From J014 sp964486055 (GTDB lineage Bacteria > Acidobacteriota > Blastocatellia > Pyrinomonadales > Pyrinomonadaceae): a stretch of 64,000 bases of DNA. Under the pieces are notes generated by a model. The model saw only the letters and a list, made by a program, of their open reading frames with translations. It was not told the DNA's origin and made no database searches. The stretch's first letter is position 1. Every line of letters begins with the position of its first letter. A program made the translations under genes and the position numbers. The DNA lies in assembly GCA_964486055.1 (NCBI GenBank), contig CAZALE010000001.1:1-64000 (forward strand). Reading direction: 5' to 3'. Positions 25,420-34,929 of the stretch are shown here, piece by piece.

Positions 25420-27069
25420 ATGAAAAAAAATACAAAATCACTATTATTTGCTTTATCGATGATATGCATAGCTGCTTTGAGTTTGTGGTATGTTGCGAGT
25501 ATCAATAAGACACAAGCTCAGGCGGATCAAAGCGAGACAAAAGAAGTAATAGCAACGCCAGCAGCAACTTTTGTTGGCTCAGGGACAGGACCAATACCAG
25601 ATAACTCTACTGCTGGTTGTGGTAATTATAGTACGGCTACTCCATTAAATGTTACCTTTAATGTAACGGGATTAAGTGGGGCAGTCAGTAATGTTGCCGT
25701 ACAATTTAATGCTTCTCATTCCTATGTAGGTGATATAAGAGCTATTCTGATAGCTCCTGGAGGTAGCCCATCGCACATTCTTTTCAGCCAAACGGGGGCA
25801 ACATCTGCAACGGGCTGTGGGGATGCATCAATACTCGATTCCTCAAATACATACAGATTTGAAGATAGTGGGACTTCTACTAACTGGTGGACGGTAGTTT
25901 TTAACACGCCTTCTACTGGTATTATTCCTGGTGGCACGTATCGGGCAACCCAACCTGCTCCACAATCTGCGTCTAGCTTTTCACCGACTACGAGCATAAA
26001 TTCTGCGTTCAACTCTGTGACTAACCCAAATGGAACATGGACACTGCGCTTTTTAGATGGTGCAGCTGGTGATGCAGGTAGTGTTACGGGTGCTACTCTG
26101 GATATACAGACTGCAGCAGTAGCTTCTAAGCCATGTTTCGATTTTTACGGAACAGGTAGAACCTCTTTTGGGATTGTGAACGTCGAGGGTAGCGTTATTG
26201 TTTGGCGAACGAGGAGCAATGGAGGAACAGGCTCAGAGGATATAGGATATGGGGTCAGCACCTCAGATAGGGTAACCCCTGGTTACTATGATGGCGATAA
26301 TAAGGCTGACATAGCTGTATGGAGAAACGGAACTTACTTCGTGAGACGATCTACTGCAGGTAATCCACTAAATATCTCTCCACAACCATGGGGATTAAAC
26401 ACAGACTCTCCTGGGTTAGAAGCTGATTATGATGGCGATGGTAGAGATGATTTTACTGTTGTAAGAGATAACGGTACGAACTATGTTTGGTACATACTTC
26501 GTAGTTCGACCAATACATTTTCTCAAATGACATTCGGTGCTAGTGCTACAGACGTTCCAATTGCAGGGGCTGATTACAATGGTGATGGAAAGGCTGATCT
26601 GGTGGTTTTAAGAGGCACTGGAACTACAACTTTTGGACCTACGAGCTATTATGTTGGTGATGCTACAACTGGGAGCCTGATTTTAGTTCAGCAATGGGGG
26701 ACTTACGACACAGACTTTTATGTAGTAGGAGATTTCCTCGGAGATGCCAGAGCAGATTTTGCTGTATGGAGAGGATTTGGTACGGGCACTGATGGTAATT
26801 GGTATATCAAAGAAAATGGCGGCCCAGGTGTGGTCATAGCTAAATTTGGTATACCCGGATCATCCAGCGTTAGAGACCAAGCGCTTTGTGGAGACTTTAA
26901 TGGTGACGGTAAATCCGACATAGCTGTATATCGTCGATCCAATAAAACTTTCTATTGGGCGACGAATCCTAATAATCCATCAGCATTTCAAGCCTTTACC
27001 ATGACATTCCCGACCGGAACAGGAACAATCAGTAATGAACTTGCCATACCGGCTCTCAGAGCCTTCTAA
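25420..27069 (+). CDS. Secreted protein with proprotein-convertase P-domain and FG-GAP/VCBS repeats
   Basis: 549 residues with a signal peptide (about 1-33). Residues about 45-225 form a P/Homo B-type beta-sandwich (VAVQFNASHSYVGDIRAILI and GTWTLRFLDGAAGDAGSV). Residues about 235-545 contain repeats of the FG-GAP type with calcium-binding Asp loops: DGDNKADIAVWR, DYDGDGRDDFTVVR, DYNGDGKADLVVLR and DFNGDGKSDIAVYR, each about 50-60 residues apart. These fold into a propeller on the cell surface. There is no protease domain. The role is unknown; adhesion or binding is possible. RBS AGAGGAGGGAATCCG. A terminator follows. Confidence 0.85.
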   Translation: MKKNTKSLLFALSMICIAALSLWYVASINKTQAQADQSETKEVIATPAATFVGSGTGPIPDNSTAGCGNYSTATPLNVTFNVTGLSGAVSNVAVQFNASHSYVGDIRAILIAPGGSPSHILFSQTGATSATGCGDASILDSSNTYRFEDSGTSTNWWTVVFNTPSTGIIPGGTYRATQPAPQSASSFSPTTSINSAFNSVTNPNGTWTLRFLDGAAGDAGSVTGATLDIQTAAVASKPCFDFYGTGRTSFGIVNVEGSVIVWRTRSNGGTGSEDIGYGVSTSDRVTPGYYDGDNKADIAVWRNGTYFVRRSTAGNPLNISPQPWGLNTDSPGLEADYDGDGRDDFTVVRDNGTNYVWYILRSSTNTFSQMTFGASATDVPIAGADYNGDGKADLVVLRGTGTTTFGPTSYYVGDATTGSLILVQQWGTYDTDFYVVGDFLGDARADFAVWRGFGTGTDGNWYIKENGGPGVVIAKFGIPGSSSVRDQALCGDFNGDGKSDIAVYRRSNKTFYWATNPNNPSAFQAFTMTFPTGTGTISNELAIPALRAF

Positions 27070-27100
27070 TTCTCTGAAGATGCTATTTAGCCATTAAGTT

Positions 27101-27130
27101 CAAAAGCCGCTGTGAGATCAGCGGCTTTTG
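27101..27130. terminator. Bidirectional terminator
   Basis: CAAAAGCCGCTG and CAGCGGCTTTTG form a perfect 12-bp stem with a 6-nt loop. It lies between convergent genes and is U-rich on both sides of the stem. Confidence 0.85.
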
Positions 27131-27221
27131 ATCTATTTTTAAAATGATTATAAATTTGAGGATGGGTCATCAAGCCGTTTTTTGGTCAAAAGTTGATTAA
27201 AGCTTTCAGCAACAAATCTTT

Positions 27222-30200
27222 TTAAGTCGTAAGGCGGCGATATATACCAGGTATTTTCTCGGGGAGACTTAGAATATCGTCAATTATTGTGTAGCCAACA
27301 TCACCATAAAGTTCTTTTAATTCAGACTCTGACTCTCTATCTATTGTAATGCAGAATGGCCTGATGCCTTTTATTTTAGCCTCCGTGAGTGCTTCACGAA
27401 CGTCCTCTCGGGCATAACGCGCGTCACCATAATCATGATCGTATGGTCTTCCATCTGTTAGAACTATGAGCAGCTTTGTTCGGGCTTCTTGGCGTAACAG
27501 TTTTGCACAGGCATGACGTATAGCAGCACCAAGACGCGTGTTGTTTTGAAAAGTTATGCCTCCTATTCTCCTTTCTATTTCCTCGGAATACTTTTCATCA
27601 AAATCCTTAACCATGTAGAATTTGACATTGCGTCTACCCTCTGACGTGAAACCAAATATTGAGTATGGATCTCCGACAGCCTCCAGAGCTTCACTGATTA
27701 AAACCAATCCTTCCTTTTCTATTTCGATTATTCTGCGACCTGGATAAGTATAGGGTTGCATTGGATTTCTAGTTATTGTCCTGGCGGTTGATGAAGATTG
27801 ATCCAGGAGAATCGAGACTGCTACATCTCTTTTTTTTCTCAATCTTTTCGTGTAGATTCTCTCTGACTGCTGCCCATCGGCTTTTCTATCAACTACATAA
27901 TCAACCAGTGCATTCAAGTCATAATCCTCTCCATCGATTTCTTTATTGATTTTCGCCAGGTTTTCCGGTTTCATTAATTGGAATTGTTGCCGGATGGATG
28001 AAATCAATCCACGGTAGCGTGAGCGGGTGATTTCTACGAAAGTTTTATCGCCTTGCTTGATTTTCTTTTCTATAACGCGGCTCCATCCGACTCTATAATC
28101 ATTCAAATCTCTGTCCCACTCATCGTAGAAAAATACAGAGTCGCCTTCTTCCAATGGCTGTTCGGGGATTTCGTTATTGATCCAGTTTTCCATACCCCGC
28201 AAATCCTGAGTGTCATCGAATGTGTCATCCCAACTATTCCAAGCTGTAAAAAGCTCTCTCAGATCATTCACTTTTCTCTTTTGTTTTTTCCCATCTTCCT
28301 CAGGTAGACCTTGCTGATTTGCATTTTCTGAGAGCGTTTGTTCCTGCTCACCTTCTTGATTATTTTCCTCCTCGTTTTTTCTCTGTTCGGGATTTATGTT
28401 TTGAAATAGCGAATATACTCTGCTTGTTGCTATTAGCGTGTCGGCTACACCCGCATTTTGATTGCTCAGGTAATAATCGATGACCGTCTCGATTTCCGAA
28501 ACCACTTGACCATAAAATCGTTTTGCCTCTTCATTGGCACCGCCGCAGAGAGTTATCTGAAATAACAGCTCGAACGGCACGAGATCTGAAGGTAATTCAA
28601 AAACCGATGGACGAGTCTTTCTTAAGACCTCCTGCATTAAGTCGAGATCTCTGACTAACCCACGATAAGTTCTACGTAGACGACGGTCGATTCTGGCGTT
28701 TTCCAATGTTCCAAAGATTCTCTTTGCCAATCTAGGATTAGGAAATACCTGTAAAACAGCTCGATAATCGGAATTCTCCGGTAAGTTCTTTTTGCGTTTC
28801 TTTATCTCTTCTTGCAGCTCTGTATCGGTGAGGGAACGTTCGCTCTTACTTAACTCCTCTATGTAGCCTGCGAGTGAGAAGGCGTCGAGTTGATCCGGAG
28901 TAGCTGAGTAATACTCGCTCAGCGTTGCGTAAGCAGCATTAAGTCCGGGCGTGTCCTTTTCGTATGTGCCAAATTCAATCTGACCAGCGCCATGGGCTGC
29001 TAAAACTTTATAAAGTCGAAAGTTCAATTCTTCGTCAGAGAATTCTGAGACTATGGACGGTAAATAAATAGTTTTACCGTCGTTTATTCTTGCTTCTTGA
29101 GGCATTGCCGAAATAGCCTCAATCTCGATTTCTTTTCCAGTCAATCCCTCTATGTAGTTGCGTAATACGTTTCTGACAGATTCTAACGAGAGTCCTTCGC
29201 TTTTTTCATGCAATAGTAAATTGCTCTTACGAGTTTCGAGTGCAAAGAATGAACGTCTTGCTTTAGAATTAGTCCCTGTTTGCTTAAGGCCTGCAGCAAC
29301 CCAGTCTTCGAATTGTGTCAGTGAGACTCTGGTTAGGGCTTTAGGAGCTGAGCGAAAGGCAGCAAGCGCACTTTCCGGGTCAACCTCTGCTATGTCGTTT
29401 ATGACGGCTAACACACGCAAAACCGTTTCAGATTGTTTCTTTTGATTTTGAAATATTTGATCGAAGAAATCAGGTGATGAACGTAGAAATGCTATTAAAA
29501 TGGCATTTCCATATTTTGCTTGTTCTTTCAGCAACTCACACCATTGATCGAAGATTTCCGCTTGGTAATTTACGACCTTACTTCCGGCGGATAAGAAGTG
29601 TAATGTTACATTGCCTCCATGTTCGAGAAATACCAAAGCTTTCTCTGTTAATTTTACGATAGCCTCAGCAGATAAATTCTCCAGATATTCAGGAAGAGAT
29701 TGCCATAAATCTGCCGTCATACCGCCAGTGCGCACCGCAAAATTGCTGCCTAGAGAGATTATGGATTTGGACACTTCGGTTCTTTTCCCAGAAAATGACT
29801 CAAGGAGTTTTGCCAATCTGGGCGTGGCTTTAATCAAATCCGAGCTGTGCTTTGCGCTTCTTTGTGCTACTTCATTAGCTATCTGCAAGACTTTAATCAA
29901 AAACTCAGAGTCGTTTATTTCCTTAGATAGCTGCGGTATTTGTTGAAACGTCTCTAGCGCTATGTTACTGGACAAAACCTGCTGGCGAATGCATATTTGA
30001 AAAGCTAATGTTTTCGCTTCGCTGGGAACATGAGCAAAATCATCGAGTTTTTGAGAGAAAAATTTAGCGCCTGCTTCGGGATTAGATATAGCAAGACGTT
30101 TTCCAATCTCTGCCCATAATTTCATCTGATCGGGTGAAAAAACTTCTGATGCCGTGATTACGGATTCGATAAACTCTCGACTTACACGTAAAGAGATCCC

Positions 30201-30305
30201 GGCTAAGGAAGATCCTATTTCTAGGGCTACTCTTTTGTGCTCCGGGCTCAGTTTCCCAATCCTCTTTGCCAAATCGGCAAGCGAACTCTGCTTTCTATCC
30301 TCCAT
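27222..30305 (-). CDS. NorD-like von Willebrand factor A protein
   Basis: 1027 residues. The C-terminal 200 form a VWA domain with the MIDAS motif DQSSSTA (near residue 835), Thr in FQNNTRLGAA and Asp in VLTDGRPYDHDYGD, as in NorD/CoxE-type proteins. The N-terminal half (about 1-340) is helical repeats with an EF/AF pattern, followed by an acidic Glu/Gln-rich linker (about 640-680). NorD works with a MoxR ATPase (NorQ) to insert metal cofactors, but no MoxR gene and no nitric oxide reductase are in the window, so the target is unknown. TAAAAT lies 6 nt before the ATG and there is no ribosome site. Confidence 0.82.
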   Translation of the reverse strand: MEDRKQSSLADLAKRIGKLSPEHKRVALEIGSSLAGISLRVSREFIESVITASEVFSPDQMKLWAEIGKRLAISNPEAGAKFFSQKLDDFAHVPSEAKTLAFQICIRQQVLSSNIALETFQQIPQLSKEINDSEFLIKVLQIANEVAQRSAKHSSDLIKATPRLAKLLESFSGKRTEVSKSIISLGSNFAVRTGGMTADLWQSLPEYLENLSAEAIVKLTEKALVFLEHGGNVTLHFLSAGSKVVNYQAEIFDQWCELLKEQAKYGNAILIAFLRSSPDFFDQIFQNQKKQSETVLRVLAVINDIAEVDPESALAAFRSAPKALTRVSLTQFEDWVAAGLKQTGTNSKARRSFFALETRKSNLLLHEKSEGLSLESVRNVLRNYIEGLTGKEIEIEAISAMPQEARINDGKTIYLPSIVSEFSDEELNFRLYKVLAAHGAGQIEFGTYEKDTPGLNAAYATLSEYYSATPDQLDAFSLAGYIEELSKSERSLTDTELQEEIKKRKKNLPENSDYRAVLQVFPNPRLAKRIFGTLENARIDRRLRRTYRGLVRDLDLMQEVLRKTRPSVFELPSDLVPFELLFQITLCGGANEEAKRFYGQVVSEIETVIDYYLSNQNAGVADTLIATSRVYSLFQNINPEQRKNEEENNQEGEQEQTLSENANQQGLPEEDGKKQKRKVNDLRELFTAWNSWDDTFDDTQDLRGMENWINNEIPEQPLEEGDSVFFYDEWDRDLNDYRVGWSRVIEKKIKQGDKTFVEITRSRYRGLISSIRQQFQLMKPENLAKINKEIDGEDYDLNALVDYVVDRKADGQQSERIYTKRLRKKRDVAVSILLDQSSSTARTITRNPMQPYTYPGRRIIEIEKEGLVLISEALEAVGDPYSIFGFTSEGRRNVKFYMVKDFDEKYSEEIERRIGGITFQNNTRLGAAIRHACAKLLRQEARTKLLIVLTDGRPYDHDYGDARYAREDVREALTEAKIKGIRPFCITIDRESESELKELYGDVGYTIIDDILSLPEKIPGIYRRLTT

Positions 30306-30364
30306 AACTTGATTTTATCATCTTGCTGCTATTTGAGGCTAAAATCGTGTTTTACCAAATTTAT

Positions 30365-31756
30365 CTATTGACCCTCGAGAATCAGAGACGTTAGAAAGTT
30401 ATTTTGAACTATTTTGTTGTTTACTAGATCACCGTGTTCTTCGCAGAAGAAATTAACAACGTTCGGAGAAAATCGTTGAGAAGTTACTTTAGTTAGAATG
30501 TTTGCTGAAATGAGGGATTCTCTGGTAACGCGCCCATCACCGGGTGAGAATATGAGCCGTTCTACTTCACTTTGCTTTATTTTTCTTCCGTCTGAGGTTC
30601 GATAACTGGTCGGCTTATACAGTGTAATCCAAGAGTCTTTTTTGGGATCTCGTCTGAGAATGACTCCATCGATCGTTTTTGTGCAATCGCTGCCAAAAAC
30701 AAAAAAGGTCAAACCCGTTGGTGGCTTACTCTCGGCATCAAGCGCCTCATGAAAAAGCTTGGCTCTATTCAGGACTCGTTCAAAGTATTCAGAAGCCTCC
30801 TCAGAGAACTCGACTTTCTCTCCTTTTTTCTTCGCTTTGGAGTACAAAGCTCCCCATCCGAAGGTTTTCCAAACTATCGGATCATATAAGTCAATCTCCA
30901 ATGGCCTTAAATTCTCATCATAAAATTTCGCATTCTCTGGGCTAGGCATTAATTGGAATGCAGATGGAAAAGTAAATAATACGTCGGATGAAAGATTCGA
31001 GAATCTGATCCTTCCAGTTATGGTTTTAGTAGAATAACCTTCCAAAAGGCCAATAAATGCCGCCATTGAACCTTTGTTAGGAGTGCCGAAAGTAAATATT
31101 TTGTTGAAATGTTTAGCGCCGGCCCAATCTGGTTTCGGCTCAGAGGCTGGTAAATCTTTATCTCCATACATCACCGCATATCTGATTATTAGGCCGCCCA
31201 TCGAATGAGCTAAGACATTAAATTTTAAATCTGACTTACCGAGCTTTCTCTTCAATTCTTCTACTTTTCTAATCAGTAGGCGGGCATTTTCTACGTTATC
31301 TCTTCTCCAGTCGTATTTGAAAATATAGTAAGTATCATAGGCTGATTCCGTTGTCGGATTTTCCCAACTCCCTTCTTTGTAGCCTCCGTATTTTTGCATT
31401 GCTTTAATTAGAGCTTCATAGATCTCTACCTCAGGGAGAAAACGGTAAACTTTTGTCCTTTGGATAATTGTAGTTGGAACCAGTGAATCACGATTTTCCG
31501 ATAGGTTCGGTGTAGTTGGTAAAGCTAATGTGTCATTTTGGGATGAAGATCGGCTAAACCAAACTTTTTCGTTCGTTTTGGAGTTAACTAGCTCAGTTCC
31601 TAGGACGCCTGGGATAATTATTACCGGCAATTTTCCTCGTTTCTCTCCTGCTTTTGCGAAAATTATGTCCAATGGCGGATTTTTTTTAATAAGCGGGCAG
31701 GCGCATTGGAAAAGTAGCAGCACTACGATTAAAAATTTGTATTTGGATAGGTGCAT
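30365..31756 (-). CDS. LCAT-like lipase/acyltransferase, probable lipoprotein or exported protein
   Basis: 463 residues with a hydrophobic N-terminus (LSKYKFLIVVLLLFQCAC) that ends in Cys residues, although the lipobox is atypical. The alpha/beta hydrolase core follows the lecithin:cholesterol acyltransferase family: VIIIPGVLGTELVN (oxyanion region), FKYDWRRDN, the nucleophile elbow LAHSMGGLIIRYA, and GDGRVT and EEHGDLV towards the end for the Asp and His. It probably hydrolyses or transfers acyl chains outside the cytoplasm. It starts 29 nt after larB and could share its transcript, but no functional link is evident. Confidence 0.82.
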   Translation of the reverse strand: MHLSKYKFLIVVLLLFQCACPLIKKNPPLDIIFAKAGEKRGKLPVIIIPGVLGTELVNSKTNEKVWFSRSSSQNDTLALPTTPNLSENRDSLVPTTIIQRTKVYRFLPEVEIYEALIKAMQKYGGYKEGSWENPTTESAYDTYYIFKYDWRRDNVENARLLIRKVEELKRKLGKSDLKFNVLAHSMGGLIIRYAVMYGDKDLPASEPKPDWAGAKHFNKIFTFGTPNKGSMAAFIGLLEGYSTKTITGRIRFSNLSSDVLFTFPSAFQLMPSPENAKFYDENLRPLEIDLYDPIVWKTFGWGALYSKAKKKGEKVEFSEEASEYFERVLNRAKLFHEALDAESKPPTGLTFFVFGSDCTKTIDGVILRRDPKKDSWITLYKPTSYRTSDGRKIKQSEVERLIFSPGDGRVTRESLISANILTKVTSQRFSPNVVNFFCEEHGDLVNNKIVQNNFLTSLILEGQ

Positions 31757-31785
31757 AGAGGTTGCTTCTCTTAATTACCTTTCCT

Positions 31786-32544
31786 TTAGCTAAGCTCCTT
31801 GCGTCGATTAATCAAACTCGCTACAAATCCAGCTCCAAAACCGTTATTAATATTAACAACTACAACATTCGATGCGCAAGAATTGAGCATTCCCAACAAT
31901 GCAGCTAAGCCGTTGAAGCTAGCACCGTAACCTATGGACGTTGGCACAGCAATTACAGGGACTGCCACTAACCCGCCGACAACTGAGGGTAATGCTCCTT
32001 CCATTCCGGCTACAACTATGATAACGTTAGATTTTCTTAACGTTTCGCGCTCAGAAATGATTCTATGAATGCCAGCGACGCCGGCATCCCAGATGCGTTT
32101 TACTCTATTGCCCATAGTTTCAGCTGTCAGGGCAGCTTCCTCTGCTATTGGAATATCACTAGTTCCGGCAGTCACTACCGCAATCTCACCGATGCCTTTT
32201 TCCGTTCTGTCACGAAAAAGCCGTATTAAACGAGCTTCCGCATGCCATTCAACATCAGGTATAGTTTTGCGTATTTCCATAAATACATCTTCTGATGTTC
32301 GGGTTACCAAAATGTTAGGTGAGCGGGAGGCGAGTCGCTCGAATATTTTAATTATTTGCGTTGGCGTTTTTCCCTCTCCGAAGATGACTTCAGGGAATCC
32401 TTGCCTTAGCGGCCTAGCATGATCAACTCTTGCAAATCCTAAATCTTCATAAAACAAATTTTTTATACTACTTGCCGCTTCGGATGATGAAAGAGTGCCT
32501 TCCTTGTATTTCAGCAGTATCCGTTCTATCTCCTTTTCACTCAT
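31786..32544 (-). CDS. larB: LarB, pyridinium-3,5-biscarboxylate mononucleotide synthase
   Basis: 252 residues with the PurE-like AIR-carboxylase fold in the C-terminal half (EIAVVTAGTSDIPIAEEA, VVAGMEGALPSVVGGLV, VPTSIGYGASFNGLAALLGM, VVVVNINNGFGAGFVAS). LarB carboxylates nicotinic acid adenine dinucleotide, the first step of the nickel-pincer nucleotide cofactor of lactate racemase and related enzymes. Partner genes larC and larE are not in the window, so the pathway must be completed elsewhere or not at all. Confidence 0.92.
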   Translation of the reverse strand: MSEKEIERILLKYKEGTLSSSEAASSIKNLFYEDLGFARVDHARPLRQGFPEVIFGEGKTPTQIIKIFERLASRSPNILVTRTSEDVFMEIRKTIPDVEWHAEARLIRLFRDRTEKGIGEIAVVTAGTSDIPIAEEAALTAETMGNRVKRIWDAGVAGIHRIISERETLRKSNVIIVVAGMEGALPSVVGGLVAVPVIAVPTSIGYGASFNGLAALLGMLNSCASNVVVVNINNGFGAGFVASLINRRKELS

Positions 32545-32802
32545 AAATCACATTTTCGATTGATAAGATTACAATATCAACTTTAGCAGATAAGCCTGAT
32601 ATTCCTCCACGTAATCAACATTTAGCTAATGCAAGTAGAGACGAAACGAAGCGTAGTTTGGTTGTAGATTTACTGGTCAGAATTTAAACGGTATTTACCT
32701 GCTTCGAATTGCTACATTCGCTTGCTTACCACAAAGCAGGCTGGTTAACGATATTCATCTAGGTAGCTTAAGAGATGCAAAAAGTGTAGAGTTGAAATTG
32801 TT

Positions 32803-33411
32803 ATGAAGTTGACGGTTGCTGTAACGGGGGCTTCAGGAACCATATACGCACATCGCACTCTTAAGCTACTTGTAGAGAGCGGAGCAGTGTCTAGGATAAA
32901 TCTGATATTTTCTGGAACGGCCATTCTAGTAGCGCAGGTTGAAATGGGTATAAATCTTCGCGATGCAACTACTGAGCTTGTAAATGAATGGCTCGGTGTT
33001 TCGAGGGATTCTAAAGTAATTCGGTTATGGAGACTTGATAATTTAGCAGCAAAGCCTTCCTCCGGATCATATAAACAGGAAGGCATGATAATAGTTCCAT
33101 GCTCTATGGGGACGCTGGGCGCAATAGCCTCTGGTGCTGGGACAAATTTGATTCATCGCGCGGCTGATGTAACGCTTAAAGAGGGTCGGAAGTTAGTCTT
33201 AGTCCCTAGGGAAACACCCTATAGCACCATCCATCTTGAGAACATGCTTAAACTTGCGCGAGCCGGTGCGAGAATTTTGCCCGCAAGTCCCGGTTTTTAT
33301 CATCGCCCAAGTACCATAGATGAGTTGGTTGAACATTTGTGTTATAGAATACTCGATCAATTCGATATTCCTCATTCTCGTAAAACGGAATGGGGAGGTG
33401 CAAGCGAATGA
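32803..33411 (+). CDS. ubiX: Flavin prenyltransferase UbiX
   Basis: Makes prenylated FMN, the cofactor of UbiD-family decarboxylases. 202 residues. Motifs: VAVTGASGTIYAHRTLKLL (FMN phosphate site), IIVPCSMGTLGAIASGAGTN, and RKLVLVPRETPYSTIHLENM, which carries the conserved ETP and the Arg. It is close to mqnD, and UbiX/UbiD enzymes also serve the decarboxylation step of futalosine menaquinone synthesis, so that role is plausible. No ubiD is in the window. Confidence 0.93.
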   Translation: MKLTVAVTGASGTIYAHRTLKLLVESGAVSRINLIFSGTAILVAQVEMGINLRDATTELVNEWLGVSRDSKVIRLWRLDNLAAKPSSGSYKQEGMIIVPCSMGTLGAIASGAGTNLIHRAADVTLKEGRKLVLVPRETPYSTIHLENMLKLARAGARILPASPGFYHRPSTIDELVEHLCYRILDQFDIPHSRKTEWGGASE

Positions 33412-33771
33412 GAAACATCAATGCACTAACTAAATGCACACAATTTCGTTTCAAATATGGCTTTGGCTATAAACATTCTCAGGCTTTTCCCTGCTTTGAT
33501 AAAGAGCGACTAAGAATGAATCTCTGCGAAGTCTTGAGTACAGTGATGATATTTTTCGATTAGTGTGAGTTTAATCAACAGGTGTTTTCGAGAGCTCATG
33601 AAAGACTTTTATTCAAATCGCTGCTCAGAATGTCAGAATATCTGTCGAATAATGTCTGATAGGGAAAGCATTAGATGACTCCTTCGAAGTGACTTTGCTT
33701 TCTAAGTTTTAAGAACGCACGAATTTTTGATTTTGAAGACTTAATTTGACACTCTTTCGATTTCTCATGTT

Positions 33772-33800
33772 TTGACCGATACACCCTAACAAATTAATAG
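33772..33800 (+). promoter_or_regulatory. Candidate mqnD promoter
   Basis: TTGACC (33772-33777), 17-nt spacer, TAATAG (33795-33800). The leader would be about 105 nt. Confidence 0.45.
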
Positions 33801-33832
33801 CTTGAAAAATGATTCGAGGCGTATTTTTGATG

Positions 33833-33865
33833 GTTTTCATGAAAACGGTAAAATAAAAGTTTTAC
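33833..33865 (+). promoter_or_regulatory. Two tandem hairpins in the mqnD leader
   Basis: GTTTTC-AT-GAAAAC (33833-33846, perfect 14-bp palindrome) is followed by GTAAAA-TAAAAG-TTTTAC (33848-33865, perfect 6-bp arms). They sit between the predicted start site and the ribosome site AAAGGAGAA (33898-33906). They may be an operator or an RNA control element. Confidence 0.4.
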
Positions 33866-33912
33866 ACGATACAGTAATTTTTCACGGTAGGATTCAAAGG
33901 AGAATTTACAAC

Positions 33913-34758
33913 ATGGATACAAAGACTGATTTAAGACGAATTACATTAGCGCATTCCCCAGATTCTGATGATGCATTTATGTTTTATGGCTTGGCTACTA
34001 ATAAGCTAGACACTGGTGATATAAAATTTGAGCATATTCTCAAGGATATCCAGACATTGAATGAGGAGGCGATGAAAGGAACTTATGATATAACGGCTAT
34101 TAGTTTTCACGCTTATGCCTACGTTGCAGATAAATATATTCTTCTCCCACACGGGGCAAGCATTGGTAGAAGATATGGTCCAATATTGGTTTCATTAGAG
34201 CCTAAGAAAAAGGAAGATATCGGTAAGCTTAAAATAGCGGTTCCAGGTGAGCTTACCAGCGCTTTCTTGGCGTTGAGAATTTACAATCAAGAATTTGATT
34301 ACATCGTTGTTTCATTTGATAAGATAATAGACGCCGTGAAAAGAGGTGAAGCGGATGCTGGTTTATTGATTCACGAGGGACAGCTTTACTATGCTGATCT
34401 GGGTTTAGATAAGATTTTAGACTTGGGTGAATGGTGGTATGAAAAAACAGGGCTTCCATTGCCCATGGGAGGAAATGCGATAAAACGCAGCCTTGGCACT
34501 GATTTGATTCAAAAAGTGTCCGAATATCTTAAGCGTAGTATTCAGTACGCACTAGAGAACAGAGAGGATGCACTCGCATATGCGATGCAATTTGCTAGAG
34601 ATATGTCACCTGAACTGGCGGATCGATTCATCTCCATGTGGGTCAACGAGTTAACCCTTGATTATGGTGAGGAAGGTCGGGAAAGCGTGCGCAGATTACT
34701 TCAAGAAGGTTATGAGAAGGGTGTCATAAAGCATAAAGTAGATGTAGAATTTGCATAG
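33913..34758 (+). CDS. mqnD: 1,4-dihydroxy-6-naphthoate synthase MqnD
   Basis: Converts cyclic dehypoxanthine futalosine to 1,4-dihydroxy-6-naphthoate in the futalosine route to menaquinone. The ATG at 33913 is preferred: it has AAAGGAGAA upstream and gives 281 residues, the family length. A frame extending upstream to a TTG at 33802 lacks support. Visible features: LAHSPDSDDAFMFYGLA (about 14-30), DITAISFHAYAYVADKY, PHGASIGRRYGPILVS, VPGELTSAFLALRIY, DAGLLIHEGQLYY and LPLPMGGNAIKR, all typical of this periplasmic-binding-protein-like enzyme. The other mqn genes are not present here. Confidence 0.9.
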   Translation: MDTKTDLRRITLAHSPDSDDAFMFYGLATNKLDTGDIKFEHILKDIQTLNEEAMKGTYDITAISFHAYAYVADKYILLPHGASIGRRYGPILVSLEPKKKEDIGKLKIAVPGELTSAFLALRIYNQEFDYIVVSFDKIIDAVKRGEADAGLLIHEGQLYYADLGLDKILDLGEWWYEKTGLPLPMGGNAIKRSLGTDLIQKVSEYLKRSIQYALENREDALAYAMQFARDMSPELADRFISMWVNELTLDYGEEGRESVRRLLQEGYEKGVIKHKVDVEFA

Positions 34759-34929
34759 TGTCATCTGAATACAATTTATGTAGAGAGGTGATTTAACGCT
34801 TACGAATGCGCAAGCTATGCGTTCAATTCAGATTTTAATTTGCTATTTAAATGCTGTGTCTGAACACACGTTGCTTAATTAACTAAGTTTTAGTCTAGCC
34901 AATTTTTACTTTATTCGAATTGCCTCAGA

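Larger units (their letters stand above)
33412..33912. other. ubiX-mqnD intergenic region
   Basis: About 500 bp. It includes a 51-codon reading frame (33408-33563) that starts with an ATGA overlap on ubiX but has no recognisable product, a candidate mqnD promoter (33772-33800), and two hairpins in the mqnD leader. Between 33564 and 33770 I see nothing. Confidence 0.5.

Noticed and set aside
34763..34833. ATCTGAAT/ATTCAGAT repeat between mqnD and coaX as a terminator
   Set aside because: The arms are 8 bp but the loop is 55 nt; too weak to call.
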